64,000 nt of DNA from Caldilineae bacterium. GTDB taxonomy: Bacteria; Chloroflexota; Anaerolineae; Epilineales; Epilineaceae. The notes beneath the pieces were generated by a model. It did not search any database. It had not been told where the DNA came from and saw only the letters and a list, made by a program, of their open reading frames with translations. Positions 1 through 9,300 of this stretch are shown piece by piece (position 1 is the stretch's first letter; the number at the start of each line of letters is the position of its first letter). A program made the position numbers and the translations under genes. The stretch spans positions 287,389-351,388 of the forward strand of contig JACKBJ010000001.1 of assembly GCA_020634625.1 (NCBI GenBank). The letters are read 5' to 3'.

Positions 1-218
1 GGGCTGGCTCAATCGAGGCTCCTCGTTGGGGTCGTGTGAGGGACGGGGTGGACGGCCGAGCACTGAAGTGTGCCAGCCTTGTCGGACGCATTCAAGCACC
101 GCGGGCTTACGTAAAGCCGCCGACCGCGACTGGCCGGCGCGCCGCCGGACGCATACACTCTGGGCTCGATTCGCGACCGAGCGCCGCCGCTCGAGCGACC
201 ACGGACCGAGGCAGCCCC
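1..218. other. Leading segment with no recognised gene
   Basis: The frame of the downstream crotonase stays open back to about position 36, but its translation there is Arg/Ala/Pro-rich and resembles no crotonase N-terminus. I therefore leave these bases untranslated. I see no convincing -35/-10 pair. The window edge may cut an upstream operon. Confidence 0.5.
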
Positions 219-1028
219 ATGAGCGACCGCTATTCCGCCTATGACCGATTGATCTTCGACCGGCCGCTCGATCGGGTGCTGCGCATCACGATGGCGCGCC
301 CGGACAAGCTCAACGCCGCCGATCACGACATGCATCGTCAGCTCGCCGAGGTCTGGCGCACGATCGACGCCGACCCCGAGCCGAACGCCGTGATCCTGCG
401 CGGTGCCGGCCGCGGCTTCTCGTCCGGCGGCGACCTCGACCTGGTCGAGGACATGGCCGACGACTTTCAGGTTCGCGCGCGGGTCTGGAAGGAGGCCCGC
501 GACCTGGTGTACAACGTCATCAACTGCGGCAAGCCGATCGTCTCGGCGATGCACGGGCCAGCCGTCGGAGCAGGCCTGGTCGCCGGCCTGCTGGCCGACG
601 TGTCGATCGCCGCGCGTTCGGCACGCATCATCGATGGGCACACGCGTCTCGGGGTCGCGGCCGGTGATCACGCGGCGATCGTCTGGCCGCTGCTCTGCGG
701 CATGGCCAAGGCGAAGTATCACCTGCTGCTCTGCGAGCCGATGAGCGGTGAGGAGGCCGAACGCTGTGGGTTGGTGTCGCTCTGCGTCGAGGACGATGCG
801 CTCGAGGCCACGTCGCTCGAGGTCGCCGGACGGCTGGCGGCGGCAGCGCCGAGCGCCATCCGCTGGACCAAGTACACCCTCAACAACTGGCTGCGTCTGG
901 CCGGGCCCAGCTTCGACGCCTCGCTTGCCTTGGAGTTCCTGGGCTTCACCGGCCCGGAGCTTCGCGAGGGTCTGGCCTCGCTGCGCGAGAAGCGCGCGCC
1001 GGCCTTCGAGCCCGACTCGCCGCTCTAG
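219..1028 (+). CDS. Crotonase-family protein lacking both catalytic glutamates
   Basis: This is a 269-residue crotonase (enoyl-CoA hydratase/isomerase) fold protein. The oxyanion-hole segment GAGRGFSSGGD (about 62-72) and the helix GPAVGAGLVAG (about 113-123) are clear, and the length is normal for the family. By hand alignment with rat mitochondrial hydratase, the Glu144 position is Val121 and the Glu164 position is His141 (in DGHTRLG). The classical hydratase mechanism therefore seems absent, and the acyl-CoA reaction is unknown. The start at 219 was chosen because MSDRYSAYDRL begins the conserved N-terminus; the longer frame adds 61 low-complexity residues. It is followed on the same strand by an exported NHL protein that looks functionally unrelated. 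Confidence 0.9.
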   Translation: MSDRYSAYDRLIFDRPLDRVLRITMARPDKLNAADHDMHRQLAEVWRTIDADPEPNAVILRGAGRGFSSGGDLDLVEDMADDFQVRARVWKEARDLVYNVINCGKPIVSAMHGPAVGAGLVAGLLADVSIAARSARIIDGHTRLGVAAGDHAAIVWPLLCGMAKAKYHLLLCEPMSGEEAERCGLVSLCVEDDALEATSLEVAGRLAAAAPSAIRWTKYTLNNWLRLAGPSFDASLALEFLGFTGPELREGLASLREKRAPAFEPDSPL

Positions 1029-1088
1029 GCCGCCGCGCCGCGACCCGAGCTTCCGCCATCGCCCCTCGACGTACCAAGGAGACGACGT

Positions 1089-3416
1089 ATGCGCAACCCT
1101 GCCACCGTCCGCCGACAGCGCCTGCTGACCGCGAGCCTGGTGGCCTTGCTGCTCGGCATCGCTTCGCGGACGGCCCCGGGTCGGGGCGACTCGGCCGCCT
1201 TGCGCGTTGCCCAGCACGAGTCGGTCGCGCTGGCGCAGTCCGAGCCCCTGGCGCGCTATTGGTACAGCATTGCGGTCGCCGACCCCTTGGCCAACTTCGG
1301 CGCGGTCTCGGGCGTGGCCGGCTCGCGCATCGGCAACGACAGCTTCGCGGTGGACCGGGCCAACCACCGGCTCTTCCGCTTCGGTACGCGCGGCGAGATC
1401 CTCTGGGTTCGCGGCGGCTTCGGCGGCGGCGAAGGCCAGCTGGCGACGCCGATCGAGCTGGACGTCGACGCTGAGGATCGTGTCTTCGTCATCGACGCGG
1501 GCAACCAACGCGTTCAGGTCTTCGGCGCCGACGGCGAACCCCTGGGCAGCTGGGGCAGCCGCGGCGAGGGCGAAGGGCAGTTCATCGACCCGGTCGACAT
1601 CGCGGTCAGCAGCGCCGGCACGGTGTACCTGCTCGATCGCGCGCTGGGCCGAGTTCAGCGCCTGCGCGACAACGGCGACATCATCGGCAGCTGGAGCAGC
1701 GCCGGCACGACCGAGCTGCGCCGGCCCGAAGGGATTGCCGTCGCACCGGACGGCACCATCTGGCTGGCCGACACGGGCAACGATCGCATCCTGCGCTTCT
1801 CGAGCCGCGGAACGCTGTTGGGCGAATGGGGCGACTTCGCCACACCGGTGAGCATCGCCATCGGCGCCAACGGCGACGTCTACGTGCTCGAGTCCGACTT
1901 CGGCCGCCTGCGCCGCTTCGACGAGAACATGAACTACCTGACGGCATGGGGTGGCGGCGAGTTCAAGCAGCCGGTCAGCGTCGCGGTGACCGAAGGCAAC
2001 ATCGTGTACGTGGCGGATACCGGCACCAATCGGATCGAGCGCTACGACTCGGGCGGCGCCTTCGAGACCGCCTGGGGCGGGCAATACACCATCGACGGCG
2101 AGTTCGACCAGCCCGTCGGGCTGGCGATGGGCGCCAACGACACCCTGTATGTCCTGGACGCATTCCACCAGCGCGGCCACCGCTACACGCTGGCCGGGGC
2201 CTGGCGCGACAGCTTCGGCGCGGAAGGTGAGGATCCCGGCCAGTTCCGCGTTCCGGGCGGCATCGATGCGTCTCCCGACAGCACGATCTACGTCGCCGAC
2301 ACCGGGAATCACCGGCTGCAGCGCCTGAGCGCCGCCGGCGCCTCCCCCACGGCCTTCGGCCTGCGTGGCGAGGCCGAGGGCCAGGTCGAGCTGCCGGGTG
2401 ACGTGGCGATCACGCCGGCCGGGATCGGCGCGTCGCCGAAGGTCTTCGTCGCCGACACCGGCAACCACCGGATCGAGCGCTTCGATCGCAACGGCGCGTT
2501 CGAGCTGGCCTTCGGCAGCCGGGGTCCGGTCGAGGGCACGTTCCGCAGTCCGGGCGGCATCGCGGTCTCGCCGGCTGGCGACGTCTGGGTCGCCGACACC
2601 GACAACCACCGGTTGCAGGCTTTCGACCTCGAGGGACGCTTCCTGCGCGGCGCCGGCGCCGCGGGCTCAGCGCTCGGCCAGCTCGCGTCACCGCGGGGTC
2701 TGGAGGTCGACGATGCTCGGGTCTACGTGGCCGACGCCGGAAACGCTCGCGTGGCGGTCTTCGACGCGGCGAGCGGCTCGGCCGTCGGCACCTTCGGCGA
2801 GCCGACGGCCGGCGTGGCGGGCCTGTCGGAGCCCCGCGACATCAGCTTCGGTGCGGGCGGCCGGATCTACGTGGCCGACCTGCTGGCGGGCCGAGTCCTG
2901 GTATACGGGGCCGGCCTGCCCGGCGCCTGGCACCTGAGCTACTACGACAACCCGGCCTTGGCCGATCACCCCGCTCGCATCGACGAAGCCGAGGCGCTGG
3001 ATTTCAACTGGGCGGACGGGCGGCCCGGGCCCGGAGTGCCGGCCGACGGCTTCGGCCTGCGCGCCGAGGGCTACCTTACGGCCGCCGAATCCGGGGTGCA
3101 TGCCGTTCGGGTTCGCGCCGAAGGCGGCGTCCGGCTCTGGGTCGCCGGCAGGCTTCTGATCGATCGCTGGACCGACGCCTCGGTCGATGCCGAGGGCAGC
3201 TTCGAAGCGACGGCCGGTGCCTACTACGCCGAGCTCGAGTTTCAGGACCCGAGCGGTCCGGCAAGCCTGAGCCTCGACTGGCGGCCCAACGGGGGCAGCT
3301 TGCCGACGCGGACGCCCCGCGCGGCCACGCCGACGGCTCCGGTGCCCAGCCCGTCGCCCGGCGGCCACCGGGTGATCCACCTCCCCGCCATCCTGGATGC
3401 CGTTGGACTGCGCTAG
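1089..3416 (+). CDS. Exported NHL-repeat beta-propeller protein with PA14 domain
   Basis: The protein has 775 residues. A basic N-terminus and hydrophobic stretch (about 10-25) look like a Sec signal. About ten NHL repeats follow (about 60-605), each with the pattern VYVADTGNxRIxRF...G.F..P.GIA, predicting one or two beta-propellers. A PA14-like module (about 610-735) contains the motifs FGLRAEGYL and RLWVAGRLLIDRW; PA14 modules usually bind carbohydrate. After a Thr/Pro linker the protein ends in HRVIHLPAILDAVGLR, one of four such L-P-x elements in the window. It probably acts at the cell surface in binding or scaffolding; I see no catalytic residues. An AGGAG-like site lies 5' of the ATG (aaggagacgacgt). 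Confidence 0.88.
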   Translation: MRNPATVRRQRLLTASLVALLLGIASRTAPGRGDSAALRVAQHESVALAQSEPLARYWYSIAVADPLANFGAVSGVAGSRIGNDSFAVDRANHRLFRFGTRGEILWVRGGFGGGEGQLATPIELDVDAEDRVFVIDAGNQRVQVFGADGEPLGSWGSRGEGEGQFIDPVDIAVSSAGTVYLLDRALGRVQRLRDNGDIIGSWSSAGTTELRRPEGIAVAPDGTIWLADTGNDRILRFSSRGTLLGEWGDFATPVSIAIGANGDVYVLESDFGRLRRFDENMNYLTAWGGGEFKQPVSVAVTEGNIVYVADTGTNRIERYDSGGAFETAWGGQYTIDGEFDQPVGLAMGANDTLYVLDAFHQRGHRYTLAGAWRDSFGAEGEDPGQFRVPGGIDASPDSTIYVADTGNHRLQRLSAAGASPTAFGLRGEAEGQVELPGDVAITPAGIGASPKVFVADTGNHRIERFDRNGAFELAFGSRGPVEGTFRSPGGIAVSPAGDVWVADTDNHRLQAFDLEGRFLRGAGAAGSALGQLASPRGLEVDDARVYVADAGNARVAVFDAASGSAVGTFGEPTAGVAGLSEPRDISFGAGGRIYVADLLAGRVLVYGAGLPGAWHLSYYDNPALADHPARIDEAEALDFNWADGRPGPGVPADGFGLRAEGYLTAAESGVHAVRVRAEGGVRLWVAGRLLIDRWTDASVDAEGSFEATAGAYYAELEFQDPSGPASLSLDWRPNGGSLPTRTPRAATPTAPVPSPSPGGHRVIHLPAILDAVGLR

Positions 3417-3439
3417 CCGCGGGCTGCCGGAGCCCGCGG
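3417..3439 (+). terminator. GC-rich hairpin after the NHL gene
   Basis: A perfect 9-bp stem (ccgcgggct / agcccgcgg) with a 5-nt loop begins directly after the stop codon. No T-run follows, so it could be a weak or Rho-assisted terminator, or a 3'-end-protecting hairpin. Confidence 0.4.
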
Positions 3440-3491
3440 TCTCGCGACGCCCGCCATCCCAGACGCCGCGCCGAAACCCGAGGAGCGCACC

Positions 3492-4685
3492 ATGAACAGC
3501 GCCGAGCTGATCGCCGAAGCCCAGGCCATCGCGCCTTGGATCGTCGCGTTGCGTCGACGGATCCATCGCCGTCCCGAGCTGATGTATCAAGAGCACGAGA
3601 CCAGCCGCCTGGTGCGGGACACGCTGGACGAGCTCGGTATCGCCTATCGGTCCCCGATCGCTCGGACCGGTGTGCTGGCGACCCTGGGCCGGGGGGATGC
3701 AGCCTGCATCGCATTGCGAGCCGACATGGACGCCCTCCCGATCCAGGAGCAGAGCGTGCTCGACTTCGCCAGCGAGATCGAGGGTCGGATGCACGCCTGC
3801 GGCCATGACTGTCATACGGCCATGCTGCTCGGTGCGGCGCGGCTCCTCAAGGCGCGTGAGGCCGAGCTGCGGGGCCCGATCAAGCTGCTCTTCCAGCCGG
3901 CCGAGGAGGGCGGCGCCGGCGGCAAGCGCATGTGCGACGAAGGGGCCCTGCAGGATCCGCCGGTGGCACGCATCTTCGGCCTACACGTCTGGCCACTCGC
4001 GCCGAGCGGCAGCCTCAGCGGTCGCGCCGGCCCCTTCCTCGCGGCGGCGAGCTCGGTCGAGATCACGATCCGGGGCCAAGGCGGCCACGCGGCCATGCCG
4101 CATCTCAATCGGGACCCGGTGCTGACCGCGTCGAAGCTCGTGGTCGAGCTCCAGAGCCTGGTCGCACGCGAGATGGACCCGCTCGTTCCGGCGGTCGTCA
4201 GCATCACGACGATGCAGGGCGGGGAAGCCTTCAACGTGATCCCGGAACAGGTCCGGCTCACCGGCACCTTGCGCGCCCTGTCGCTGGACACGCTGCAGGG
4301 GCTGCAGGCGCGGTTGCGCGACATGGCCGGGCATGTCGCCGCCGCCAACCGGTGCGAGGCCATCGTCGAGTTCCCGGGAATCGACTATCCGCCAACCGTC
4401 AACGACGCCGAGTGCTGGGCGCTGGCGCGAGCGCTGGGCGCGGAGCTGTTGGGCGGCGAGGATCGGGTGATCGACTCTCCACCGATCATGGGCGGCGAGG
4501 ACTTCGCCTTCTACACCGATCGGATTCCGGGCTGCTTCGTCGGTCTGGGGACCTACAATCCCGCGCTCGGCGCCACCCATAGCGTGCACCATCCCTGCTT
4601 CCGCGTCGACGAGACCATCCTGCCCTTGGGCAGCGCGCTGCATGTGGCCTTCGCCATGGCAAGCCAGTCGCAGGTTCCGGCATGA
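3492..4685 (+). CDS. M20-family amidohydrolase (HipO/AmaA type)
   Basis: This 397-residue metal-dependent amidohydrolase resembles hippurate hydrolase and N-acyl-amino-acid amidohydrolases, which cut an acyl group from an amino acid. Metal-site motifs are present in order: ADMDALPIQE, HACGHDCHTAM, FQPAEEGGAGG and GGEDFAFY near the C-terminus. The central lid (dimerisation) domain contains GQGGHAAMPH. The true substrate cannot be read from sequence. There is no signal peptide, so it is cytoplasmic. The last nine codons and the stop lie in a perfect 30-bp tandem duplication (4656-4715), so the C-terminal peptide MASQSQVPA is encoded twice, the second time after the stop. Confidence 0.93.
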   Translation: MNSAELIAEAQAIAPWIVALRRRIHRRPELMYQEHETSRLVRDTLDELGIAYRSPIARTGVLATLGRGDAACIALRADMDALPIQEQSVLDFASEIEGRMHACGHDCHTAMLLGAARLLKAREAELRGPIKLLFQPAEEGGAGGKRMCDEGALQDPPVARIFGLHVWPLAPSGSLSGRAGPFLAAASSVEITIRGQGGHAAMPHLNRDPVLTASKLVVELQSLVAREMDPLVPAVVSITTMQGGEAFNVIPEQVRLTGTLRALSLDTLQGLQARLRDMAGHVAAANRCEAIVEFPGIDYPPTVNDAECWALARALGAELLGGEDRVIDSPPIMGGEDFAFYTDRIPGCFVGLGTYNPALGATHSVHHPCFRVDETILPLGSALHVAFAMASQSQVPA

Positions 4686-4715
4686 ATGGCAAGCCAGTCG
4701 CAGGTTCCGGCATGA
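4656..4715. repeat. Perfect 30-bp tandem duplication over a stop codon
   Basis: The 30-bp unit starting atggcaagccagtcgcaggt occurs at 4656-4685 and again, identically, at 4686-4715. The first copy includes the last codons and stop of the M20 gene. The second lies between that stop and the acyl-CoA synthetase start at 4741. Two identical copies suggest a recent slippage or duplication event. An assembly artefact is possible. Confidence 0.97.
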
Positions 4716-4740
4716 TCGGTCGCCTGGGAGTCGGACCTGG

Positions 4741-6261
4741 ATGAACCTCTGGCGGATCCTGGAGACGGCGCGTGACCAGCATGGCGAGCGGATCGCGACC
4801 CGGGGCGCCAACGGCGGGCGCGACTATCGGCAGCTGCACGCGGACGCGGTGGCGCTGGCCGAGCGCCTGATCGCGTCCGGGGTCGAGCCCGGCCACCGGG
4901 TCGCGCTGCTGGCCGACAATGTGCCGGCCTATCTGGATGCCTATTTCGCGGTGGCTGGCGCCGGCGCGATCCTGGTGCCGCTGAACGTCCGGCTGGCCGA
5001 GACCGAGCTGCGACGCGTGCTCGCCGACGCCGACCCGAGCCTGCTGCTGGTCGCGCCGGCGCACGCCGCGCGCGGCGCCTCCCTCGTGGATGCTATGCGC
5101 CGGGCCAGCCTGCCCTTGGACATCGTCTCCGGCTCGTCACGCCGCGCGGCCGCGTTCGTCCCGCGGCTGGCGGGGGGCGATACGCCGGCCCAGCTCTACT
5201 TCACCAGCGGCACCACCGGTCGCCCCAAGGGCGTCATCCTGACCCATCGCAACGTCGCGACGCACGCGCGGGCAGCCATGAACGAGCTGGCGATCGGTCC
5301 GAGCGACGTCTGGGGTCACATCGCGCCGCTCTTCCACCTGGCCGACGCATGGGCGACCTTCGCCATGACCCTGGCCGGTGGCCGCCACGCCTTCCTGGAA
5401 CGGTTCGAGCCTGACGCTGCGCTGGCGTTGATGCGGGCGGAGGGCGTGACCCTGAGCAACCTCGTGCCCACGATGATCCAGCGCATGCTGGCGCGTCTGG
5501 ATGCCGGCGAGCCGGCGCCAACCGGGCTGCGCCTCCTGCTCTCGGGCGGCGCGCCCATCGCCCCGTCGGTGGTCGGACGCATCCTCGATCGATTCGGCTG
5601 CGACTACGTCCAGACCTACGGCCTGACCGAGACGAGCCCCTACCTCACCCTGTCCCGCCTGAGTCCGGCCGAGCGCCGCCTGCCGCGCGAAGCCAGGCTG
5701 GCCCGGCTGGCGCGCACCGGCCGGCCCTTCGCGTCCGTCGAGGTCGAGGTCGTCCGACCGGATGGCGCCTCGGTGGAACGCAACGACCGCGAGGTGGGCG
5801 AGGTGCGTGCCCGCGGCGCGACCATCAGCCCGGGCTACTGGCAAGACGCGCTCGAGACGCGCGCAGCGCACCGCGAAGGCTGGTTCTACACCGGCGACCT
5901 CGCGACCTTGGACGCCACCGGGAGCCTCCGGATCGTGGACCGTCGCAAGGACGTGATCCTCAGCGGCGGTGAGACGATCTACTCGATCGAAGTCGAGAAC
6001 GCGATCCTCGGCCATCCCGCGGTGCTCGAATGCGCCGTGTACGGCGTGCCGGACGATGACCTCGGCGAGCGGGTCGTTGCCGCCGTCGTGCTCGGGTCCG
6101 GAGCGACCGTGGATGCGGCAGCGCTCGTCGCCCACTGCCGAGCCCGGATCGGCGGCTTCAAGCTCCCGCGGACGATCCGCTTTCTGCCGGACCTGCCGCG
6201 AACCGGCTCCGGGAAGATCTCGAAACGGGCGCTGCGCGAGACGGATTTCGACCGCGACTGA
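4741..6261 (+). CDS. Class I AMP-forming acyl-CoA synthetase
   Basis: The protein has 506 residues and is an ANL-superfamily ligase that activates a carboxylic acid as acyl-AMP and then acyl-CoA. Visible motifs are the P-loop A3 TSGTTGRPKGVILTH (about 151-165), the A5 segment QTYGLTETSP, the A7-A8 hinge YTGDLATLDATG and DRRKDVILSGGE, and the catalytic C-terminal lysine in GSGKISKRALR. The overall look is of the fatty-acid/o-succinylbenzoate-ligase-like branch; the substrate is not readable. The start at 4741 was chosen because MNLWRILE begins the domain; the frame extends 33 codons upstream, but only through the duplicated 30-bp unit. It lies 55 bp after the M20 gene, so co-transcription is likely. 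Confidence 0.93.
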   Translation: MNLWRILETARDQHGERIATRGANGGRDYRQLHADAVALAERLIASGVEPGHRVALLADNVPAYLDAYFAVAGAGAILVPLNVRLAETELRRVLADADPSLLLVAPAHAARGASLVDAMRRASLPLDIVSGSSRRAAAFVPRLAGGDTPAQLYFTSGTTGRPKGVILTHRNVATHARAAMNELAIGPSDVWGHIAPLFHLADAWATFAMTLAGGRHAFLERFEPDAALALMRAEGVTLSNLVPTMIQRMLARLDAGEPAPTGLRLLLSGGAPIAPSVVGRILDRFGCDYVQTYGLTETSPYLTLSRLSPAERRLPREARLARLARTGRPFASVEVEVVRPDGASVERNDREVGEVRARGATISPGYWQDALETRAAHREGWFYTGDLATLDATGSLRIVDRRKDVILSGGETIYSIEVENAILGHPAVLECAVYGVPDDDLGERVVAAVVLGSGATVDAAALVAHCRARIGGFKLPRTIRFLPDLPRTGSGKISKRALRETDFDRD

Positions 6262-6328
6262 CCCTCCGACTGGCGCGCCGCGACGGCGCCAGACCCGGCG
6301 GCCTCGGCACCCTCGACCCGGGCTCCCA

Positions 6329-9300
6329 TCAGGGCCGATAGGGCCAGTTGCGCTCGGGCGGACAGGGGATCTCGATGGCGATCTGCTCGTAGATCGGGCC
6401 GAGATCCTCACCGTCGGGGGCATAGCGGAAGTCCTCCGGACGGGATGCCATCCGGCGCAGCGCATCCTGCTCCACGTCCTCACCCAAGCCGACCGTGAAC
6501 AGCCGAACGCCGTCAGCCTTGAGCCGGGCGGCCGCCTCCAGGGCGCGCTCGACCGGTTCGGGGTTGCTGCGCCCGTCGGTCAACATGATCACGGCCGGGA
6601 CGTGTTCGGCCACCCGCTCCGCGCCGGCCAGGAGCTCGCGCGCGGCGTCCAGCCCCAGGTGGATGCGCGTGAACTCGCGGGTGTCGATGGCGCCCAGCGC
6701 GGCGTCGAGGGACCCGCGATCGCCGGTCAATCGGCTGAGCACCTGGGCGTCGGCGTTGAAGACCACGATCGCCGCCTGGTCGCCCGGCAGTCGCATCCGA
6801 TCCAGGAGGCGCCGCGCCGCCTCGATCGCCGCGTCGACCTTGGGCCGGCCGGCGCGGGTCGCGAAGCGCATCGTGGTCGAGGCATCGATGACCAGCACGA
6901 CGTCGATCGCTTGTCGACCGGGGTCGCAGGGCGGGTCGGTCACGATCAAGGGCAGGTAGATCGGCGTCAAGGGCCGGGTCGCGGTCGGGCTGGGCGTCGC
7001 GGACGGGCGTCGGGTGGCGGTCGCCGTCGGCGTCGGGCTCAGGCTGGGCGAAGCCGGCGGGCTGGGGCTGGAGGTCGGGGACGGCGAAGGCGTCGGCGTC
7101 GGACCGCAGAGCACTTCGAGATCGCCCATGCCAGCGCCGGGCAGCCATTCGCTGTGCTGCGGCGCGTCGACGCCGGCCATCCAGGGCTGCAATACGGGAT
7201 TGCGTGGGAAGAGCCGTTCGAAGCAGGTGCGCTCGAGGCGCATCGGGTTGCCGGCGGCGTCGTACCAGACCACCCCCTCGGCCGGGACCAGCAACGTGGT
7301 TTGTGGCACGTTGGGCCGGGTGAGCTGAATGCGGTTGGCCAGCAGCTGGTCGGAGCGCTCGGCATACCCCAGGCCTCCCAGCAGGTGTCGATCGGCGGCG
7401 CTGCCGGCCGGTTGGCCGAAGTGCTCCGGATCGGCCGCCGCGCCGTCCCAGGCGCCGTCGACCCAGGGGATGCGTACGAGGTCGCCGATCCCGATGCCTG
7501 GCTTGCGGATGGTGCCGCCGTTTTGAATCTGGTAGGCGAGGGTCATGTCGGCATGCCGATCGTGTACCGCGACCAGCATCGCACCATCGGCCATGAACTC
7601 GATGTCGCTGACCAGAGGCTGCGGGTAGACCGTCATCTGCGCCCGGCCGGCCGAGAGATCAAGGTAGCCCGAGTCCCAGGGCAACCAGTCGAGGGGCAGG
7701 TCGATGTCGGCGCCCACCTGGATGACGCCCGGAATCGAGACCGTGCCTCGCGGATAGGTCAAGGGGAAGCTCAGCTCGAGCCGCATGTCGGAGCCGTCGG
7801 GAAGCGAGGAGTAGACGTAGGCGGCCAGGTCCTCGCGGCGCCGGCTGCTCTCGGACGAGTTCGTCACCCCGTGGTAGAGTCGTCCGTCGGCGCGGCGCTT
7901 CAACGCGAAGGGTCGGGCGTCGCGGGCCCAAGGCTCGGCGACCGCACCGTGGTCGAAGCGATCCAACAGCTGGCCGTTGCTCAGGTCGTAGCGATAGATC
8001 CGACGATCGAACAGGTTGGTCACGAAGAGCTCGGTCTCGTCCGGGTCGATGTCGATGTCGCCCAGGCTCATCTTCCCGGCCCAGTCGCGCGCGCCGTCGT
8101 CGCCGGTCTGGATGGCACCATGCGGGTCTCGACCTGGGTTGGGCACCTGTGCGAAGGTGTCGACCGATCCGTTCGCGATGCGGCTGCGGTAGATCGCGCC
8201 CGGACCATCCGGTCCATAGTAGGCCATTCGTTTGTGGAACGCCGATGCGTAGAGCTGGGCCTCGCCGCCGGCATAGGCCAGCCCCCAGACGCTGCCGACC
8301 TGGCTGGCGTTGAGCAAGCCGTAGAGCGGGTTGTCGGCAGGCGTGTCCCGAAAGCCGATGACCATCGGAGCGTCGAACCCGAACTGGTCGAGCCCGGCCG
8401 GAGCGTTGCAGACGGTCGCCGCCCAAGGGTTGTCGGTCAGACAGGCTTCTCGGATGCGCTCGTCGAAGCGCTCGGGTGTGCCCTGAGGTTGCGGGCTGGG
8501 CGTCAGCGCGATGGCGGTCTGGGTCTGGCCGGCCTGCGCCGTGGCCGTCAGGGACACCGCTGTCGCCGTCGGAACCACGGCCGGATCGGGCGGCTCGAAG
8601 GGCCGACACAGGGGCTCCACGTCGCCCAGGCCGTTGGCGCCATCGAGGGCACTCGAGACCGCGATCGCCGCCAGGTCCTCGACCCGCATGATCGCGCCGC
8701 TCGCGTTCCAATGCCAGACGGCACCGACCTGTGATGCATCGAACGGCGCTCGCAACGCCGACACCACGAGGTCGAAGCCGGGAAACGGCGCCAGCCCGCC
8801 GAACACGGCCTCGTCGAAGCCCGTAACGGAGGCGTCGACGTAGTGTTCCGGGCTGGTGATCACGGCCCACAGATCGCCGGCCCGACGCAGCGGAAGGATG
8901 TCGCCGACACCCGGATCGGGTCGGTTGGCGCGGCCGAGGCCAGCATGCATGTCGACCCAGCGATCGCGAAGGCCGAGGATCAGCGTCCCGTCCCGACCGA
9001 AGTCGATGTCCGAAAGCATCGGCTGTGCGCTCTGCTGGAATCCGGCATCCAGGCTGCCGACGATCACCGAGCTGTCCCAGCGCGACCAGCCCAGGCGCCG
9101 ATCGTAATCCAGGTCGAAGCGCGTCAGCTCCTCCATCCGGCTGCCGTCTGGTTGTGAACGAAAGACGTAGCCGGCCAGCGTTCCGGGAGTGCTGTTGAAC
9201 TCCAGGCTGTCGACGACGCCGTGATACAGCCAGCCATCGTGGAACCCGAGCCCCATGAGCCGCGCGTTGCGTGCCCAATCGCGGTCCGCCGCGCCATGCC

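Noticed and set aside
9..2609. Long minus-strand open frame opposite the crotonase and NHL genes
   Set aside because: Its translation is Arg/Ala/Gly-rich without any fold pattern, while the plus strand encodes clear crotonase and NHL repeats. High GC content makes long antisense frames common.
5969..8734. 921-residue plus-strand frame opposite the VWA gene
   Set aside because: The minus strand has signal sequence, duplication and VWA motifs; this frame has none.
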